A DNA stretch of 64,000 nucleotides from Caldicellulosiruptor naganoensis (GCF_026914285.1 NZ_CP113864.1:1271001-1335000), one strand, 5' to 3'; positions 27,387 through 38,628 are shown, counted from the stretch's first letter. Notes: generated by a model not told the origin, from the letters alone. Translations and numbers: made by a program.

Positions 27387-27427
27387 GCCCTAAGTCGTCT
27401 TAAAGTTTGATGACTTAGGGCATTTTT
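27387..27427 (+). terminator. Intrinsic terminator after rubredoxin
   Basis: Perfect 10-bp stem GCCCTAAGTC (27387-27396) with GACTTAGGGC (27412-27421), then ATTTTT. Confidence 0.88.
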
Positions 27428-27474
27428 ATGGTATATAATAGTTAATATAAACAGATAAAAGGACAAAGAAAAAA

Positions 27475-28773
27475 ATGGTACTTGAAAATCGTAGCTTTAT
27501 AGGAATTAATGGACAAGTAAAGAGATTAGGAGAAAAGCTTGATAAAGTTTCATATGAATTTTTGTTTTCTCAAAATGGTTTGAGTGTAGATATAAATTTT
27601 AAAGAATCTGCCTATGTAAATGACATAGTGGTGACAGTAGACATAAAAGATTTTGAAATTCTGTTTATGCCAAAACTTCAAAAGGGTCAAAGTGGTCTTG
27701 TCTTTTTACATGCTAATTTTCAGATAGTAGTTTTTAGAAAAGAAAAAAAGTATTTTTTATTAAAACTTTCAGGATGGTCAAATATAGAGAATAAATATCT
27801 CAGATTCTGTACAAAAGTAAAAGATAAGCTTTTATATATTGGTTTTTTTAATTCATTTGCGATAGACGATAACGATGTGTGTTTTTACTACCAAAATCTA
27901 CTAACATCTGTATATGTTCCAAAAGACTCCAAGGTTAGGGTAGAAGTTGAGATTTTTGATGGGAATTCTTTATACGATTGTGTTTGGAAATTAAATAGTG
28001 TTGTTAAGTATTGTGATATAAAATATGAAGTTTTTCAATTATCATATAAAAATCTACTTAAAGTGATAGATACTCAAAAATATTCAAAAGAGGACGTTGC
28101 GAAAAAATTTAAAATGTCTTTACCGGTACCAAGTAGAATATTTAAATTATTTTTTCTTTATTTTCCTAAAAGCCAAACTAATTTTTATTTTGCCTATACC
28201 TCTACATTGCAGGTATCGAGTATGTATTATTTAAACCTTGTAAAATCTCAAAAAATACCACCAGACAACTTGATTTATCTCAAAAAACAGATAGAAGAAG
28301 TAATTTTGAGTCAAAATGCTTATCATAACTTTTACCGTAATAATATTATGTTAACTGAACTAAAAACACATTATCAGCTACCTTATATTTTACTTTTGTA
28401 TTTTCAGCTTTGTTATTTGGGTTCAGAAGAACCGACTACAGAGGTTGAAAAAATAATAGAAGAGATTGAATTTGAAATTGTAAGACCTTTTAGATTTTTT
28501 TCTGACAGTACCTTAGTGAATATTGAAAATTTTGAGACAAGGTTTGACAATTTGCTATATGCTCAGGAGATAATGACAATTTATGTTTGTTACGAGCTTT
28601 ATAAAGAGCTTTTTAGATATTATGAACGATTAGATTATCAGAAAATGGCGGAGGACTTAAAAAGTTTATTGATTTTGAATTATAATTTTAATGAGAGATA
28701 TTTTTATATGAATAACTACTCATATAAAAAAGAGGACTCAATTAAACTTGTTGAAAGGGTAGATAAAAGATGA
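27475..28773 (+). CDS. Conserved-looking protein of unknown function
   Basis: 432 residues, no family recognised. The N-terminal half (to about 190) is strand-rich with alternating hydrophobic residues (SYEFLFSQNGLSVDINF, DIVVTVDIKDFEILFMP, VRVEVEIFDG), like a beta-sandwich. The C-terminal half is helical and aromatic-rich (FYFAYTSTLQVSSMYYLNL, LYAQEIMTIYVCYELYKELF). No signal peptide, TM helix or cysteine motif. Its stop overlaps the polA start by 4 bases, so the two are translationally linked. ATG 27475 has only a poor RBS (GGACAAAG). Confidence 0.75.
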   Translation: MVLENRSFIGINGQVKRLGEKLDKVSYEFLFSQNGLSVDINFKESAYVNDIVVTVDIKDFEILFMPKLQKGQSGLVFLHANFQIVVFRKEKKYFLLKLSGWSNIENKYLRFCTKVKDKLLYIGFFNSFAIDDNDVCFYYQNLLTSVYVPKDSKVRVEVEIFDGNSLYDCVWKLNSVVKYCDIKYEVFQLSYKNLLKVIDTQKYSKEDVAKKFKMSLPVPSRIFKLFFLYFPKSQTNFYFAYTSTLQVSSMYYLNLVKSQKIPPDNLIYLKKQIEEVILSQNAYHNFYRNNIMLTELKTHYQLPYILLLYFQLCYLGSEEPTTEVEKIIEEIEFEIVRPFRFFSDSTLVNIENFETRFDNLLYAQEIMTIYVCYELYKELFRYYERLDYQKMAEDLKSLLILNYNFNERYFYMNNYSYKKEDSIKLVERVDKR

Positions 28774-31319
28774 AGTTAGTTATTTTTGATGGTAACAGTA
28801 TTCTCTATAGAGCTTTTTTTGCGTTGCCGGAACTTACAACATCAACGGGTATCCCTACAAATGCTATATATGGTTTTTTAAATGTACTCTTAAAATACTT
28901 AGATTCAGAAAAACCTGATTATGTGGCAGTGGCATTTGACAAAAAAGGCAGAGCTGCACGAAAAAGTGAATATGAAGAGTACAAAGCCAATCGAAAACCA
29001 ATGCCAGATTCTCTACAAGTTCAGATACCTTATGTAAGAGAGATACTCAATGCTCTTAACATTCCTATATTAGAACACGAAGGATATGAAGCTGATGACG
29101 TCATAGGCACGCTTGTGAATAGGTTTAAAGACCGTGATTTAGAGATTGTAATAATAACTGGAGACAGAGATACTCTTCAGCTACTTGATAAAAATGTAAT
29201 TGTCAAAATAGTTACTACGAAGTTTGACAAGACCACAGAAGATTTGTATACCATTGAAAATGTAAAAGAAAAATATGGTGTCTTTGCACATCAGGTTGTT
29301 GATTACAAAGCTTTAGTAGGCGATGCATCAGACAACATACCTGGTGTTAAGGGAATTGGAGATAAAACGGCCATAAAATTATTAGAAGAATATCAGACCT
29401 TGGAAAATATATACCAAAATCTGAAAAACATCAAAGATTCTTTAAGAGAAAAGTTAGAAGCAGGTAAAGATATGGCATTTTTGTCGAAAAGATTGGCAAC
29501 TATTGTGTGTGATTTACCTGTTGAGGTAACTCTTGAAGAGTTAAAAACAAGAGAATGGGACAAGAAAAGACTATATCAGCTTTTGCTACAGCTTGAGTTC
29601 AAAAGTTTCATAAAAAGATTGGGCTTCTCAGAGGAGCTTGAGGAGATAAAACAAACACTTCAACTTCCAAAATTTAACATGAAAGAACTGTATGATATCT
29701 CAGAGATAAAGGGCAAAGAAATTTATTTGTTATACTCAGGTGATGAAGGACTTTTTTACGTCTATGACCATCAAACTTCGACTATTTTTACAACTACTGA
29801 CAAAGGAATTGTTAAAAAGCTATTAAATGTCCAAGGTATTCAAAAGGTAGTGTATGATTTAAAAAATATACTCCATAAAGTGGATTTTGATAAAGCTTAT
29901 CAAATAAAAGACTGTAATGACGTCATGTTGGCTTCATATGTTTTAGACAGTACACGTAGTTCATACGACTTAGAGACATTGTTTATCTCTTATCTCAATA
30001 CTGATATCTCTGCAATAAAAGAAAACAAATGTGCTGGTGCTACAGTTTTATTAAGAAATCTTTGGGATGAGCTATCCAAACTCATAGATTTAAATTCCTG
30101 CCAATACGTCTATGAAAATATTGAAATCCCACTTGTTCCTATTTTATATGAAATGGAAAAAATTGGTTTTAAGGTGGACAAAAATACCTTACAGGAATAT
30201 ACAAAAGAGATTGAGAGCAAGCTTTTAAAATTAGAGTTTCAGATTTATCAAATAGCAGGTGAGTGGTTTAACATAAACTCACCAAAACAACTCTCATATG
30301 TATTATTCGAAAAACTGAAACTTCCAGTTGTTAAAAAGACAAAAACAGGATATTCAACAGACGCTGAGGTGTTAGAAGAGTTATATGACAAACATGAGAT
30401 AATACCTCTTATCTTGGATTATAGAATGTATACGAAAATACTGACAACTTACTGTCAAGGACTAATGCAAGCAATCAATCCTACAACTGGAAGAGTACAT
30501 TCAAATTTTATTCAAACAGGTACAGCAACCGGAAGACTCGCAAGTGCGGAGCCTAATCTACAAAACATTCCCGTGAAATATGATGAAGGAAGGCTTATAA
30601 GAAAAGCGTTCGTTCCAGAGGAAGGTTATGTGCTGATAGATGCTGATTACTCTCAGATTGAGCTTAGGATACTTGCTCATATCTCTGAGGATGAAAGACT
30701 AATAAATGCTTTTAAGAATAACCTTGACATTCATTCGCAGACAGCAGCAGAGATTTTTGGTGTAGATGTAAGCCAAGTTACTCCAACTATGCGAAGCCAA
30801 GCAAAAGCTGTTAACTTTGGAATTATATATGGAATTTCAGACTACGGACTTTCACGGGATATAAAGATATCAAGAAAAGAAGCAGCTGAGTTTATTAATC
30901 GCTATTTTGAAAAGTATCCGAAAGTAAAAGAATATCTGGACAATGTTGTCAAGTTTGCTCGTGAAAATGGGTTTGTATTGACACTTTTTAACAGAAAAAG
31001 ATATATCAAGGACATAAAGTCTACTAATAAAAACCTTAGAAGCTACGCAGAAAGAATAGCAATGAATTCACCTATCCAAGGCAGTGCTGCAGATATCATG
31101 AAAATAGCAATGATAAGGGTTTATAGAAGGTTAAAAGAGAACAATTTAAAATCAAGGATTATTTTACAAGTTCATGATGAGCTTTTGATTGAGTCACCCT
31201 ATGAGGAAAAGGAAGTAGTAAAAGAAATAGTAAAAACGGAGATGGAAAATGCTGTTTCGCTGAAAGTTCCCTTGGTAGTTGAAGTGAAAGAAGGTTCAAA
31301 CTGGTATGAAACAAAGTAG
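28770..31319 (+). CDS. polA: DNA polymerase I, without proofreading residues
   Basis: 849 residues. 5'-3' exonuclease domain 1-290 (DGNSILYRAFFALP, ADDVIGTL, ITGDRDTLQLL, GDASDNIPGVKGIGDKTA). The middle domain (about 300-460) lacks the D-x-E and later acidic residues of the 3'-5' exonuclease, as in Bacillus stearothermophilus and Thermus enzymes. Polymerase domain with motif A DADYSQIELR, motif B RSQAKAVNFGIIYG and motif C QVHDELLIE. Repairs gaps and removes RNA primers. coaE overlaps its end by 14 bases. Confidence 0.95.
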   Translation: MKLVIFDGNSILYRAFFALPELTTSTGIPTNAIYGFLNVLLKYLDSEKPDYVAVAFDKKGRAARKSEYEEYKANRKPMPDSLQVQIPYVREILNALNIPILEHEGYEADDVIGTLVNRFKDRDLEIVIITGDRDTLQLLDKNVIVKIVTTKFDKTTEDLYTIENVKEKYGVFAHQVVDYKALVGDASDNIPGVKGIGDKTAIKLLEEYQTLENIYQNLKNIKDSLREKLEAGKDMAFLSKRLATIVCDLPVEVTLEELKTREWDKKRLYQLLLQLEFKSFIKRLGFSEELEEIKQTLQLPKFNMKELYDISEIKGKEIYLLYSGDEGLFYVYDHQTSTIFTTTDKGIVKKLLNVQGIQKVVYDLKNILHKVDFDKAYQIKDCNDVMLASYVLDSTRSSYDLETLFISYLNTDISAIKENKCAGATVLLRNLWDELSKLIDLNSCQYVYENIEIPLVPILYEMEKIGFKVDKNTLQEYTKEIESKLLKLEFQIYQIAGEWFNINSPKQLSYVLFEKLKLPVVKKTKTGYSTDAEVLEELYDKHEIIPLILDYRMYTKILTTYCQGLMQAINPTTGRVHSNFIQTGTATGRLASAEPNLQNIPVKYDEGRLIRKAFVPEEGYVLIDADYSQIELRILAHISEDERLINAFKNNLDIHSQTAAEIFGVDVSQVTPTMRSQAKAVNFGIIYGISDYGLSRDIKISRKEAAEFINRYFEKYPKVKEYLDNVVKFARENGFVLTLFNRKRYIKDIKSTNKNLRSYAERIAMNSPIQGSAADIMKIAMIRVYRRLKENNLKSRIILQVHDELLIESPYEEKEVVKEIVKTEMENAVSLKVPLVVEVKEGSNWYETK

Positions 31320-31905
31320 AGTTCTTGGAATTACAGGAAAGATGGGCTCTGGCAAGAGTACTGTCAGTAGCATATTGAGAGAACACTATGGTTTCGAGGT
31401 TATAGATGTTGATAAGGAATACCATTGGTTACTACAAAATAGCTCAGAACTGAAATTAAAATTAGCGCAGACATTCGGAGAAGAGATTTTGATAAATAAT
31501 CAAATTGACCGAGCTAAATTGAGAAAAATTGTTTTGGATTCTGATTTAAATATGGACCGACTAAATCACATTACTCACCCAACTATTTTTGAAAGAGTAA
31601 AATTTTTGACTACCGAAAAATACAAAGACAAACGCGTAGTTATTGATGCTGCACTTTTGTTCCAGATTGGACTTGATAAACTTTGTTCGGTAATCTGGTA
31701 TATTGAGTGTGAAAAAGAAATTATAATTGAACGAGTAATTAGAAAAAGTGGATACGATGTTGAAGAGGTTAAAAAGTTTTTAGAAAGGCAGAAAGATATT
31801 GAAAAATACAAGGGCTTGGCAAATAGAGTAATTATAAACAACGTAGACGTTGAGAATTTGAAAACTATCATAGGAAAATATCTCAAAGAGGATGGTTTGG
31901 TTTGA
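31306..31905 (+). CDS. coaE: Dephospho-CoA kinase
   Basis: Last step of coenzyme A synthesis. P loop GITGKMGSGKSTVSSIL, then VIDVDKEYHWLL (catalytic Asp) and HPTIFERVKFL. 199 residues, normal. Placed between polA and a lytic transglycosylase with overlapping ends, a common Firmicute order. Confidence 0.93.
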   Translation: MKQSRVLGITGKMGSGKSTVSSILREHYGFEVIDVDKEYHWLLQNSSELKLKLAQTFGEEILINNQIDRAKLRKIVLDSDLNMDRLNHITHPTIFERVKFLTTEKYKDKRVVIDAALLFQIGLDKLCSVIWYIECEKEIIIERVIRKSGYDVEEVKKFLERQKDIEKYKGLANRVIINNVDVENLKTIIGKYLKEDGLV

Positions 31906-32465
31906 AAAGAAAGATTGCAATAATTGTACTGCTTCTAATTTTCCTTTTGTTTTTTGAGCAATTTTACTTTTTGATTTTAAAACAGTTGTACCCCTTGAGA
32001 TTTGCAAACAGTATTAAGAAGTATAGCAAAGAGATAAATGTAGACCCATATTTAATTTGTGCAATAATAAAAAGTGAAAGCAACTTTAATCAATTTGCTA
32101 TATCTAAAAAAGGTGCAATAGGGCTTATGCAGCTGTCACCTCTTACTGCTAAATGGGTTGCTTATAAGCTCAAGTTAGAGTACAGTAGAGAGAAGCTATA
32201 TGACCCTGACTACAATATCTTAATTGGTACATGGTATATAAAATACCTAATAGATTACTACAAAAATGATACAAGACTTGCAGTTGCAGCTTATAACGCT
32301 GGTATGACAAATGTAAATAAATGGCTTTATCAAAAAGATAGAAGTACATTTGAGGTAGATGAAATTCCTTTTAAAGAGACAAACCATTTTGTTAGAAGAG
32401 TCTTTAAAAGTTATGAGATATACAAAAAACTATATCAAAATGAATTTGAAAATGGTAGCTATTGA
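31902..32465 (+). CDS. Lytic transglycosylase (SLT, Slt70-like domain)
   Basis: 187 residues from TTG 31902. One N-terminal TM anchor (IAIIVLLLIFLLFFEQFYFLIL), then SLT domain with catalytic Glu in IIKSESNFNQFAISKKGAIGLMQL and AAYNAGMTNVNKWL. Cleaves peptidoglycan with formation of 1,6-anhydromuramate, outside the membrane. Confidence 0.9.
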   Translation: MKRKIAIIVLLLIFLLFFEQFYFLILKQLYPLRFANSIKKYSKEINVDPYLICAIIKSESNFNQFAISKKGAIGLMQLSPLTAKWVAYKLKLEYSREKLYDPDYNILIGTWYIKYLIDYYKNDTRLAVAAYNAGMTNVNKWLYQKDRSTFEVDEIPFKETNHFVRRVFKSYEIYKKLYQNEFENGSY

Positions 32466-32489
32466 GCTTAGAAAGCTCACAAATTTTCC

Positions 32490-32503
32490 CAAACATATGT
32501 TTG
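32490..32503 (+). promoter_or_regulatory. LexA (SOS) box-like palindrome before uvrB
   Basis: CAAACATATGTTTG, a perfect 14-bp palindrome. The Gram-positive LexA consensus is CGAAC-RNRY-GTTYC; it differs by one base per half and overlaps the -35 of the uvrB promoter. Confidence 0.6.
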
Positions 32504-32529
32504 AAATTCAATTTTCAATGGTATAAAAT
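32501..32529 (+). promoter_or_regulatory. uvrBA promoter
   Basis: TTGAAA (32501-32506), 17 bases, TAAAAT (32524-32529). Start would be near 32536, giving a leader of about 12 bases. Confidence 0.6.
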
Positions 32530-32547
32530 AAGATTTGGTGATAGGAT

Positions 32548-34530
32548 ATGAAAAGATTCAAGCTTGTTTCAGACTTCAAGCCAACAGGTGACCAACCAAA
32601 AGCTATCGAAATGCTCACGGAAGGAATTTTAAAAGGTGAAAAGTTTCAGACATTGCTTGGTGTTACTGGTTCAGGAAAGACATTTACGATGGCTAAAGTA
32701 ATAGAAAATGTTCAAAGACCCACATTGGTTTTAGCTCATAATAAAACACTGGCTGCTCAACTTTGTAGTGAGTTTAGGGAGTTCTTTCCTGAAAACGCTG
32801 TAGAGTTTTTTGTAAGCTATTACGATTATTACCAGCCAGAGGCTTATATACCTGAGACAGATACGTATATTGAAAAAGATTCGTCCATTAATGAAGAGAT
32901 AGATAAACTTCGACATTCTGCAACTTCTGCCTTATTTGAAAGAAGAGACGTAATAATTGTAGCAAGTGTCTCATGTATTTACAGCTTGGGTAGTCCAGAG
33001 GACTATTTAAATTTAACATTATCATTAAGACCTGGGATGATAAAAGATAGAGATGAAGTAATAAAAGAACTTATTAGAATGCAATATGAAAGAAATGACA
33101 TTGATTTTAGGAGAGGCAGGTTCAGAGTACGAGGCGATGTACTTGAGATATTTCCTGCATCAAATACAGACAGAGCAATCAGGGTAGAGTTCTTTGGAGA
33201 TGAAATAGAGAGAATTACCGAGTTTGACGTTTTGACCGGTGAGGTAATTGGGAGAAGAAATCATGTTGCAATATTTCCTGCATCACACTATGTCACAACT
33301 TCAGAAAAACTAAAAAGAGCAATTAAGAGCATTGAAGAGGAGCTTGAACAAAGGCTTCAAGAACTCAGAAGCATGGGCAAGTTTGTCGAAGCGCAAAGGC
33401 TTGAGCAAAGGACACGATATGACATAGAGATGCTTCAGGAAATGGGATTTTGCAAAGGAATAGAAAACTACTCAAGACATTTAACAGGAAGACCTCCCGG
33501 TAGTCCACCTTATACCTTACTTGATTATTTTCCAAAAGACTTTATAATGTTCATTGATGAGTCGCATGTTACAATTCCTCAGTTAAGAGCTATGTATAAT
33601 GGAGACAAGGCAAGAAAAGATGCGCTTGTAGAATACGGTTTTAGGCTTCCATCTGCATATGACAACCGCCCACTTACCTTTGAGGAGTTTGAAGAAAAAA
33701 TCAACCAAGTTATATTTGTAAGCGCTACACCCGGTCCTTATGAACTCAAGAAATCGTCAAGAGTTGTTGAGCAAATCATAAGACCTACTGGGCTTGTTGA
33801 CCCTGAAATTGAAGTTCATCCTGTGAAAGGCCAAATTGACCATCTGATTGGCGAGATTAGAAAAAGAGTTGAGAAGAACCAAAGAGTTTTAATTACTACA
33901 TTGACAAAAAGAATGGCAGAAAGCCTCACTGAATATTTAAAAGATGTTGGTATAAGGGTAAGATATATGCACTCTGATATTGACACAATAGAACGCATGC
34001 AGATAATAAGGGATTTGAGACTTGGCAAGTTCGACGTCTTAGTAGGAATAAACTTGTTGCGTGAAGGACTTGATTTGCCGGAAGTATCACTTGTTGCTAT
34101 TTTGGATGCTGACAAGGAAGGCTTCTTGCGTTCAGAGACTTCTCTTATTCAGACAATTGGACGTGCTGCGCGAAATGTTGATGGTAAAGTGATTATGTAT
34201 GCTGACAAAATTACTAAGGCTATGCAAAAAGCTATTGATGAGACAAATAGACGAAGAAAGATTCAGATAGAGTACAATCAAAAGCACGGAATAGTGCCTC
34301 AAACTGTAAGAAAAGGAATACGACAGATTATCGAAGCAACTATCTCTGTTGCTGAAGAAGAAAAGTACGAGAATATAGAAAAGGACATTGTACAGAACAT
34401 GTCCAAACAGGAAATAGAAGAGTATATAAAAGAACTTGAACAACAGATGAAAAGATTAGCAATAGAACTTGAATTTGAAAAGGCGGCTAAGATAAGAGAT
34501 AAAATTTTTGAACTCAAAAAGTTGCTTTAA
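32548..34530 (+). CDS. uvrB: Excinuclease ABC subunit B
   Basis: 660 residues. Walker A GVTGSGKT, beta-hairpin [21 protein letters not shown], helicase motifs [21 protein letters not shown] and QTIGRAARN, and C-terminal UVR motif that binds UvrC. Damage verification in nucleotide excision repair. Starts ATG 32548 after GGTGATAGGA; uvrA follows after 24 bases. Confidence 0.96.
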   Translation: MKRFKLVSDFKPTGDQPKAIEMLTEGILKGEKFQTLLGVTGSGKTFTMAKVIENVQRPTLVLAHNKTLAAQLCSEFREFFPENAVEFFVSYYDYYQPEAYIPETDTYIEKDSSINEEIDKLRHSATSALFERRDVIIVASVSCIYSLGSPEDYLNLTLSLRPGMIKDRDEVIKELIRMQYERNDIDFRRGRFRVRGDVLEIFPASNTDRAIRVEFFGDEIERITEFDVLTGEVIGRRNHVAIFPASHYVTTSEKLKRAIKSIEEELEQRLQELRSMGKFVEAQRLEQRTRYDIEMLQEMGFCKGIENYSRHLTGRPPGSPPYTLLDYFPKDFIMFIDESHVTIPQLRAMYNGDKARKDALVEYGFRLPSAYDNRPLTFEEFEEKINQVIFVSATPGPYELKKSSRVVEQIIRPTGLVDPEIEVHPVKGQIDHLIGEIRKRVEKNQRVLITTLTKRMAESLTEYLKDVGIRVRYMHSDIDTIERMQIIRDLRLGKFDVLVGINLLREGLDLPEVSLVAILDADKEGFLRSETSLIQTIGRAARNVDGKVIMYADKITKAMQKAIDETNRRRKIQIEYNQKHGIVPQTVRKGIRQIIEATISVAEEEKYENIEKDIVQNMSKQEIEEYIKELEQQMKRLAIELEFEKAAKIRDKIFELKKLL

Positions 34531-34554
34531 TGTATTTTCGGAGGAGAAATTAAA

Positions 34555-37383
34555 ATGTCTAAAGAGTACATTGTAATAAAAGGTGCAAAGGAGCACAACC
34601 TAAAAAATGTTGACTTAAAACTGCCTCGTGACAAACTAATAGTCTTTACAGGTCTTTCAGGTTCAGGAAAATCATCTTTGGCTTTTGACACTATCTATGC
34701 AGAAGGACAAAGAAGATATATTGAATCATTGTCATCATATGCAAGACAATTTTTGGGTATGATGGAAAAACCAGATGTAGATCATATAGAAGGGCTGTCA
34801 CCGGCGATATCTATTGATCAAAAGACAACTTCAAAAAATCCTCGTTCAACAGTTGGGACAATTACTGAAATTTATGACTATTTAAGACTTCTGTTTGCAA
34901 GAATTGGAAAACCTCACTGTTATATTTGTGGCAAACCCATATCACAGCAGACAGTTGATCAGATGGTAGATGAGATAATGAAGCTGCAAAAAGGAACAAA
35001 GATTCAAGTCATGTCACCTATTGTAAGGGGGAGAAAAGGGGAGTACCAAAAACAGTTTGAAGAGCTTAGAAAAAGTGGGTTTGCACGGGTAAGAGTTGAT
35101 GGTGTAATCTATGAGTTTGAAGAAGAGATAAAACTTGATAAGAACAAAAAGCATAATATTGATGTTATTGTTGACAGGCTCGTCATCAAAGAAGGAATAG
35201 AGTCAAGACTTACAGGTTCAATTGAAACAGCGTTAGAACTCTCAGGCGGAATTGTGACTATTGATATTGTTGGCGACAGAGAAATTGTATTTTCACAAAA
35301 CTTTGCATGTGTGGATTGTGGAGTTTCGTTTGAAGAGATAACTCCACGTCTTTTTTCTTTTAATACCCCTTATGGTGCGTGCCCAACATGTATGGGGCTT
35401 GGGTACTTGCAAAAGGTTGACCCTGACCTTTTAATTCCTGACAAGTCAATGCCTATAGGTCAGGTTGCCATAAATGGATGGAATTTTAGTGAAACAAATT
35501 CATATGCCAGAATGGTTTTAGAGTCGTTAGCAAAGGAATACAATTTTAGTTTAAGCACTCCTGTAAATAAACTTGACAAAAAGATTCTTGACATCTTTTT
35601 ATATGGAACAGGAGAAGAAAAGATAAAGATTTACACTCCACGAGGGGTTTATTATGCAAAGTATGAAGGGCTTGTAAATAATCTTGAGAGAAGGTATAAA
35701 GAGACTCAGTCAGAGTATGTAAAACAAGAAATTGAAGAATATATGAGTACATTCACATGCCCTGATTGTTTAGGAAAAAGACTTAAAAAAGAGGCATTGT
35801 CAGTATTAATTGAAGGAAAGTCAATTGCAGATGTTGCTGATATGACAATCTTGGAGGCGAAAGAATTTCTACAAAGCTTAAATCTCCAGGGCAAAGATAA
35901 AGTTATTGCAGCACCAATTTTGAAAGAGATTCTGGCAAGGCTGGACTTTTTGATAGATGTTGGACTTGACTATCTGACACTTTCACGTTCAGCCGGTACT
36001 CTTTCAGGTGGAGAAGCCCAGAGAATAAGACTTGCAACACAGATTGGTTCTGGACTTGTAGGAGTTTTGTATATCCTTGATGAGCCAAGTGTTGGTCTTC
36101 ATCAACGTGACAATCACAGACTTATAAACACGTTACAAAAACTTAGGGATTTGGGTAATACCTTGATTGTTGTTGAGCATGATGAAGATACGATTAGAGC
36201 TGCTGACTATATAGTAGACATAGGACCAGGAGCAGGGGAGCATGGTGGTAGAATTGTTGCAGCTGGTACATTAGAAGATATAATTTCCTGTGAAGAGTCC
36301 ATTACAGGACAGTATCTTTCTGGTAAAAAGAAGATAGAGATTCCTCAAGAGAGAAGAAAACCCGATGGTAGATGGCTTACAATAAAAGGAGCTTGTGAGA
36401 ACAATCTAAAAAACATTGATGTCAGTTTTCCTGTAGGGCTTTTTACGTGTGTGACAGGAGTTTCAGGGTCTGGTAAAAGCACTCTGGTAAATGAGATACT
36501 TTACAAGGCAGCAAGTTCAATACTAAATAAGTCTAAGGAAAAGCCTGGTAAGTACAAAGAAATAATTGGTCTTGAACATTTTGATAAGGTAATCAATATA
36601 GACCAGTCGCCAATTGGAAGAACTCCACGTTCTAATCCTGCAACTTATACGGGTGTTTTTGACTTTATAAGAGAAATATTTGCTCAAACACCTGAGGCAA
36701 AAATGCGAGGATATAAGGCAGGAAGGTTTAGTTTTAATCTCAAAGGCGGAAGATGTGAGGCTTGTGGTGGAGACGGAATCATAAAGATTGAGATGCACTT
36801 TTTGCCAGATGTATATGTCCCTTGTGAGGTGTGCAAGGGTAAAAGATACAATAGAGAAACATTAGAGGTAAAATACAAAGACAAAACAATAGCTGATGTT
36901 TTAGAGATGACTGTTGAAGAAGCACTTGAATTTTTCAAAAACATTCCACGGATTAGGGCAAAACTTCAGACACTTTATGATGTAGGACTTGGCTACATCA
37001 AACTTGGCCAGCCGTCTACAACACTTTCTGGTGGGGAGGCACAAAGGGTAAAACTTGCAACAGAGCTTTCTAAAAAAGCAACAGGTAGGACCTTGTACAT
37101 CTTGGATGAGCCTACAACTGGACTTCATATGGATGATGTAAATAGGCTCATAAATGTCTTGCAGCGGCTTGTAGATATGGGCAATACAGTTATTGTGATT
37201 GAACACAACTTAGATGTCATAAAGGTTGCTGATTATATTATTGACTTAGGACCAGAGGGTGGAGACAGAGGTGGTGAAGTTGTGGCTTTTGGATCACCAG
37301 AAGAGGTTGCAATGTGTGAAAGGTCATACACAGGCATGTTTTTGAAAGAGATTTTAAAAGACAGGATTTATGCAAAAAAATAA
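34555..37383 (+). CDS. uvrA: Excinuclease ABC subunit A
   Basis: 942 residues with two ABC ATPase modules: Walker [14 protein letters not shown] and [13 protein letters not shown], signatures [12 protein letters not shown] and [12 protein letters not shown]. Zinc sites CVDCGVSF...CPTCMG and CEACGGDG...CEVCKGKR. Damage recognition with UvrB. ATG 34555 after CGGAGGAG. Ends at a strong two-way terminator. Confidence 0.96.
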   Translation: MSKEYIVIKGAKEHNLKNVDLKLPRDKLIVFTGLSGSGKSSLAFDTIYAEGQRRYIESLSSYARQFLGMMEKPDVDHIEGLSPAISIDQKTTSKNPRSTVGTITEIYDYLRLLFARIGKPHCYICGKPISQQTVDQMVDEIMKLQKGTKIQVMSPIVRGRKGEYQKQFEELRKSGFARVRVDGVIYEFEEEIKLDKNKKHNIDVIVDRLVIKEGIESRLTGSIETALELSGGIVTIDIVGDREIVFSQNFACVDCGVSFEEITPRLFSFNTPYGACPTCMGLGYLQKVDPDLLIPDKSMPIGQVAINGWNFSETNSYARMVLESLAKEYNFSLSTPVNKLDKKILDIFLYGTGEEKIKIYTPRGVYYAKYEGLVNNLERRYKETQSEYVKQEIEEYMSTFTCPDCLGKRLKKEALSVLIEGKSIADVADMTILEAKEFLQSLNLQGKDKVIAAPILKEILARLDFLIDVGLDYLTLSRSAGTLSGGEAQRIRLATQIGSGLVGVLYILDEPSVGLHQRDNHRLINTLQKLRDLGNTLIVVEHDEDTIRAADYIVDIGPGAGEHGGRIVAAGTLEDIISCEESITGQYLSGKKKIEIPQERRKPDGRWLTIKGACENNLKNIDVSFPVGLFTCVTGVSGSGKSTLVNEILYKAASSILNKSKEKPGKYKEIIGLEHFDKVINIDQSPIGRTPRSNPATYTGVFDFIREIFAQTPEAKMRGYKAGRFSFNLKGGRCEACGGDGIIKIEMHFLPDVYVPCEVCKGKRYNRETLEVKYKDKTIADVLEMTVEEALEFFKNIPRIRAKLQTLYDVGLGYIKLGQPSTTLSGGEAQRVKLATELSKKATGRTLYILDEPTTGLHMDDVNRLINVLQRLVDMGNTVIVIEHNLDVIKVADYIIDLGPEGGDRGGEVVAFGSPEEVAMCERSYTGMFLKEILKDRIYAKK

Positions 37384-37429
37384 AGGGGGTATTTACACCG
37401 CTTAGTGAAAGGTGTAAAGCCCCTTTTTT
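37382..37429. terminator. Bidirectional terminator between uvrA and the rubredoxin reductase gene
   Basis: AAAGGGG and TTTACACC (37392-37399) pair with GGTGTAAA (37411-37418) and CCCCTTT, then T-rich on both strands. Serves both convergent genes. Confidence 0.85.
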
Positions 37430-38612
37430 ACTTTATCTCAAGATATTTTTCTATCCATTTTAGATTGACTTCCTGACCCAAAAATTTACTTATCTGACTG
37501 TGTGTTTTTGTGTCATTTATGAGCAGATACCCAATTAATTTCTTGTTTTTGAGCACAAATTTTTTATAAACCATCTTTTCTTTGTTAAGACACTCAAAAA
37601 GATTTGATTCTTTTACGTCGATTATGTTTCCAGCAGAGACTATTTCCATTCCAAATGCCTTTAGAAAATAAGGGATAGGTTTTCTTTGATATTCAATATT
37701 CTGTCCAAGAATGTTTTTGCCAACCACCTTGCCACTTTCAACTGCAAATGCCCATGTGCCAGGATTTTGATTGTCAAGATAGGCTACATCTCCACATGCA
37801 AAAACATCTTCTATTGAGGTTTGCATTCTGGTATCTACTCCAATGCCTTTTCTGGGACTCAGTATTCGTTTATCATTTACAAAATCTGTATTTGGTACAA
37901 CACCTGCAGAAAAAATCACAATGTCAGATAAAATCTCTTTGTTATTTGAAAGAAAAATTACCAACTTGTTGTTTGTTTTTTCTATTCTTTCAACTTTGCT
38001 ATTAAAAATCACATTTATTCCTCTTCTTCTTATCTCTTCTTCAAAAAGCAAAGCACCTACTTCGTCTAATTGTTTAGTCAAAAGTCGTTCTGCTATTTCA
38101 ATCAGAAATACACTTTTACCTTCCAGCGTTGAAGCAAGTTCTATTCCTAAAAGCCCTGCGCCTATAATGGCAACTTCAGAGACTCGGGGAATGATTTCTT
38201 TCAATCGTATAAGGTCTTCATAGGTCCTCAAAGAAAAAACATTATCTCTTGCTCTGATATCAACCACATCATCGCCGTTATATGGCTTGGCACCAGAAGC
38301 AATTACAAGTTTTTTATACCCTATTTTCTTGTCTGATAAAAATATAATCTTGTGGTCAAAATCAACCTCAATTACAGGTGAGTTTAAATAAATTTTTACG
38401 TTGCTGTCTTTAAACCAGTTTTCTGGTTTTATAAAGAATTTCTCATCAATAGGATTGTAGATATAGTAAGGTAGCTTTAATCTGTAATAAGGCAGGATCT
38501 TTTCATTGCTTAAAATGCCTATCGAAAGATTAGAATCCTCTTTTCGTATTTCTTCCGCAACAGTTAACCCAGCGATTCCGCTACCAATAATCAACACGTC
38601 AAACTTTTCCAT
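37428..38612 (-). CDS. FAD/NAD(P)-dependent oxidoreductase, probable rubredoxin reductase
   Basis: 394 residues. FAD fold GSGIAGLTVAEEI at the N terminus, NAD fold AIIGAGLLGIELASTLEG at about 150, second FAD motif DVFACGDVAYL. Length and layout (no redox-active cysteine pair) fit NADH:rubredoxin oxidoreductase of anaerobes. Starts 16 bases after the flavodiiron gene. Together they would pass electrons NAD(P)H - reductase - rubredoxin - flavodiiron protein to reduce O2 or NO. Nitrite reductase or CoA-disulfide reductase relatives cannot be excluded. Confidence 0.8.
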   Translation of the reverse strand: MEKFDVLIIGSGIAGLTVAEEIRKEDSNLSIGILSNEKILPYYRLKLPYYIYNPIDEKFFIKPENWFKDSNVKIYLNSPVIEVDFDHKIIFLSDKKIGYKKLVIASGAKPYNGDDVVDIRARDNVFSLRTYEDLIRLKEIIPRVSEVAIIGAGLLGIELASTLEGKSVFLIEIAERLLTKQLDEVGALLFEEEIRRRGINVIFNSKVERIEKTNNKLVIFLSNNKEILSDIVIFSAGVVPNTDFVNDKRILSPRKGIGVDTRMQTSIEDVFACGDVAYLDNQNPGTWAFAVESGKVVGKNILGQNIEYQRKPIPYFLKAFGMEIVSAGNIIDVKESNLFECLNKEKMVYKKFVLKNKKLIGYLLINDTKTHSQISKFLGQEVNLKWIEKYLEIK

Positions 38613-38628
38613 TGCTTTACACCAGCTT

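Noticed and set aside
27171-27410. 79-codon frame covering the rubredoxin gene
   Set aside because: It is in another frame over the rubredoxin, which has perfect CxxC motifs, a good SD and full length.
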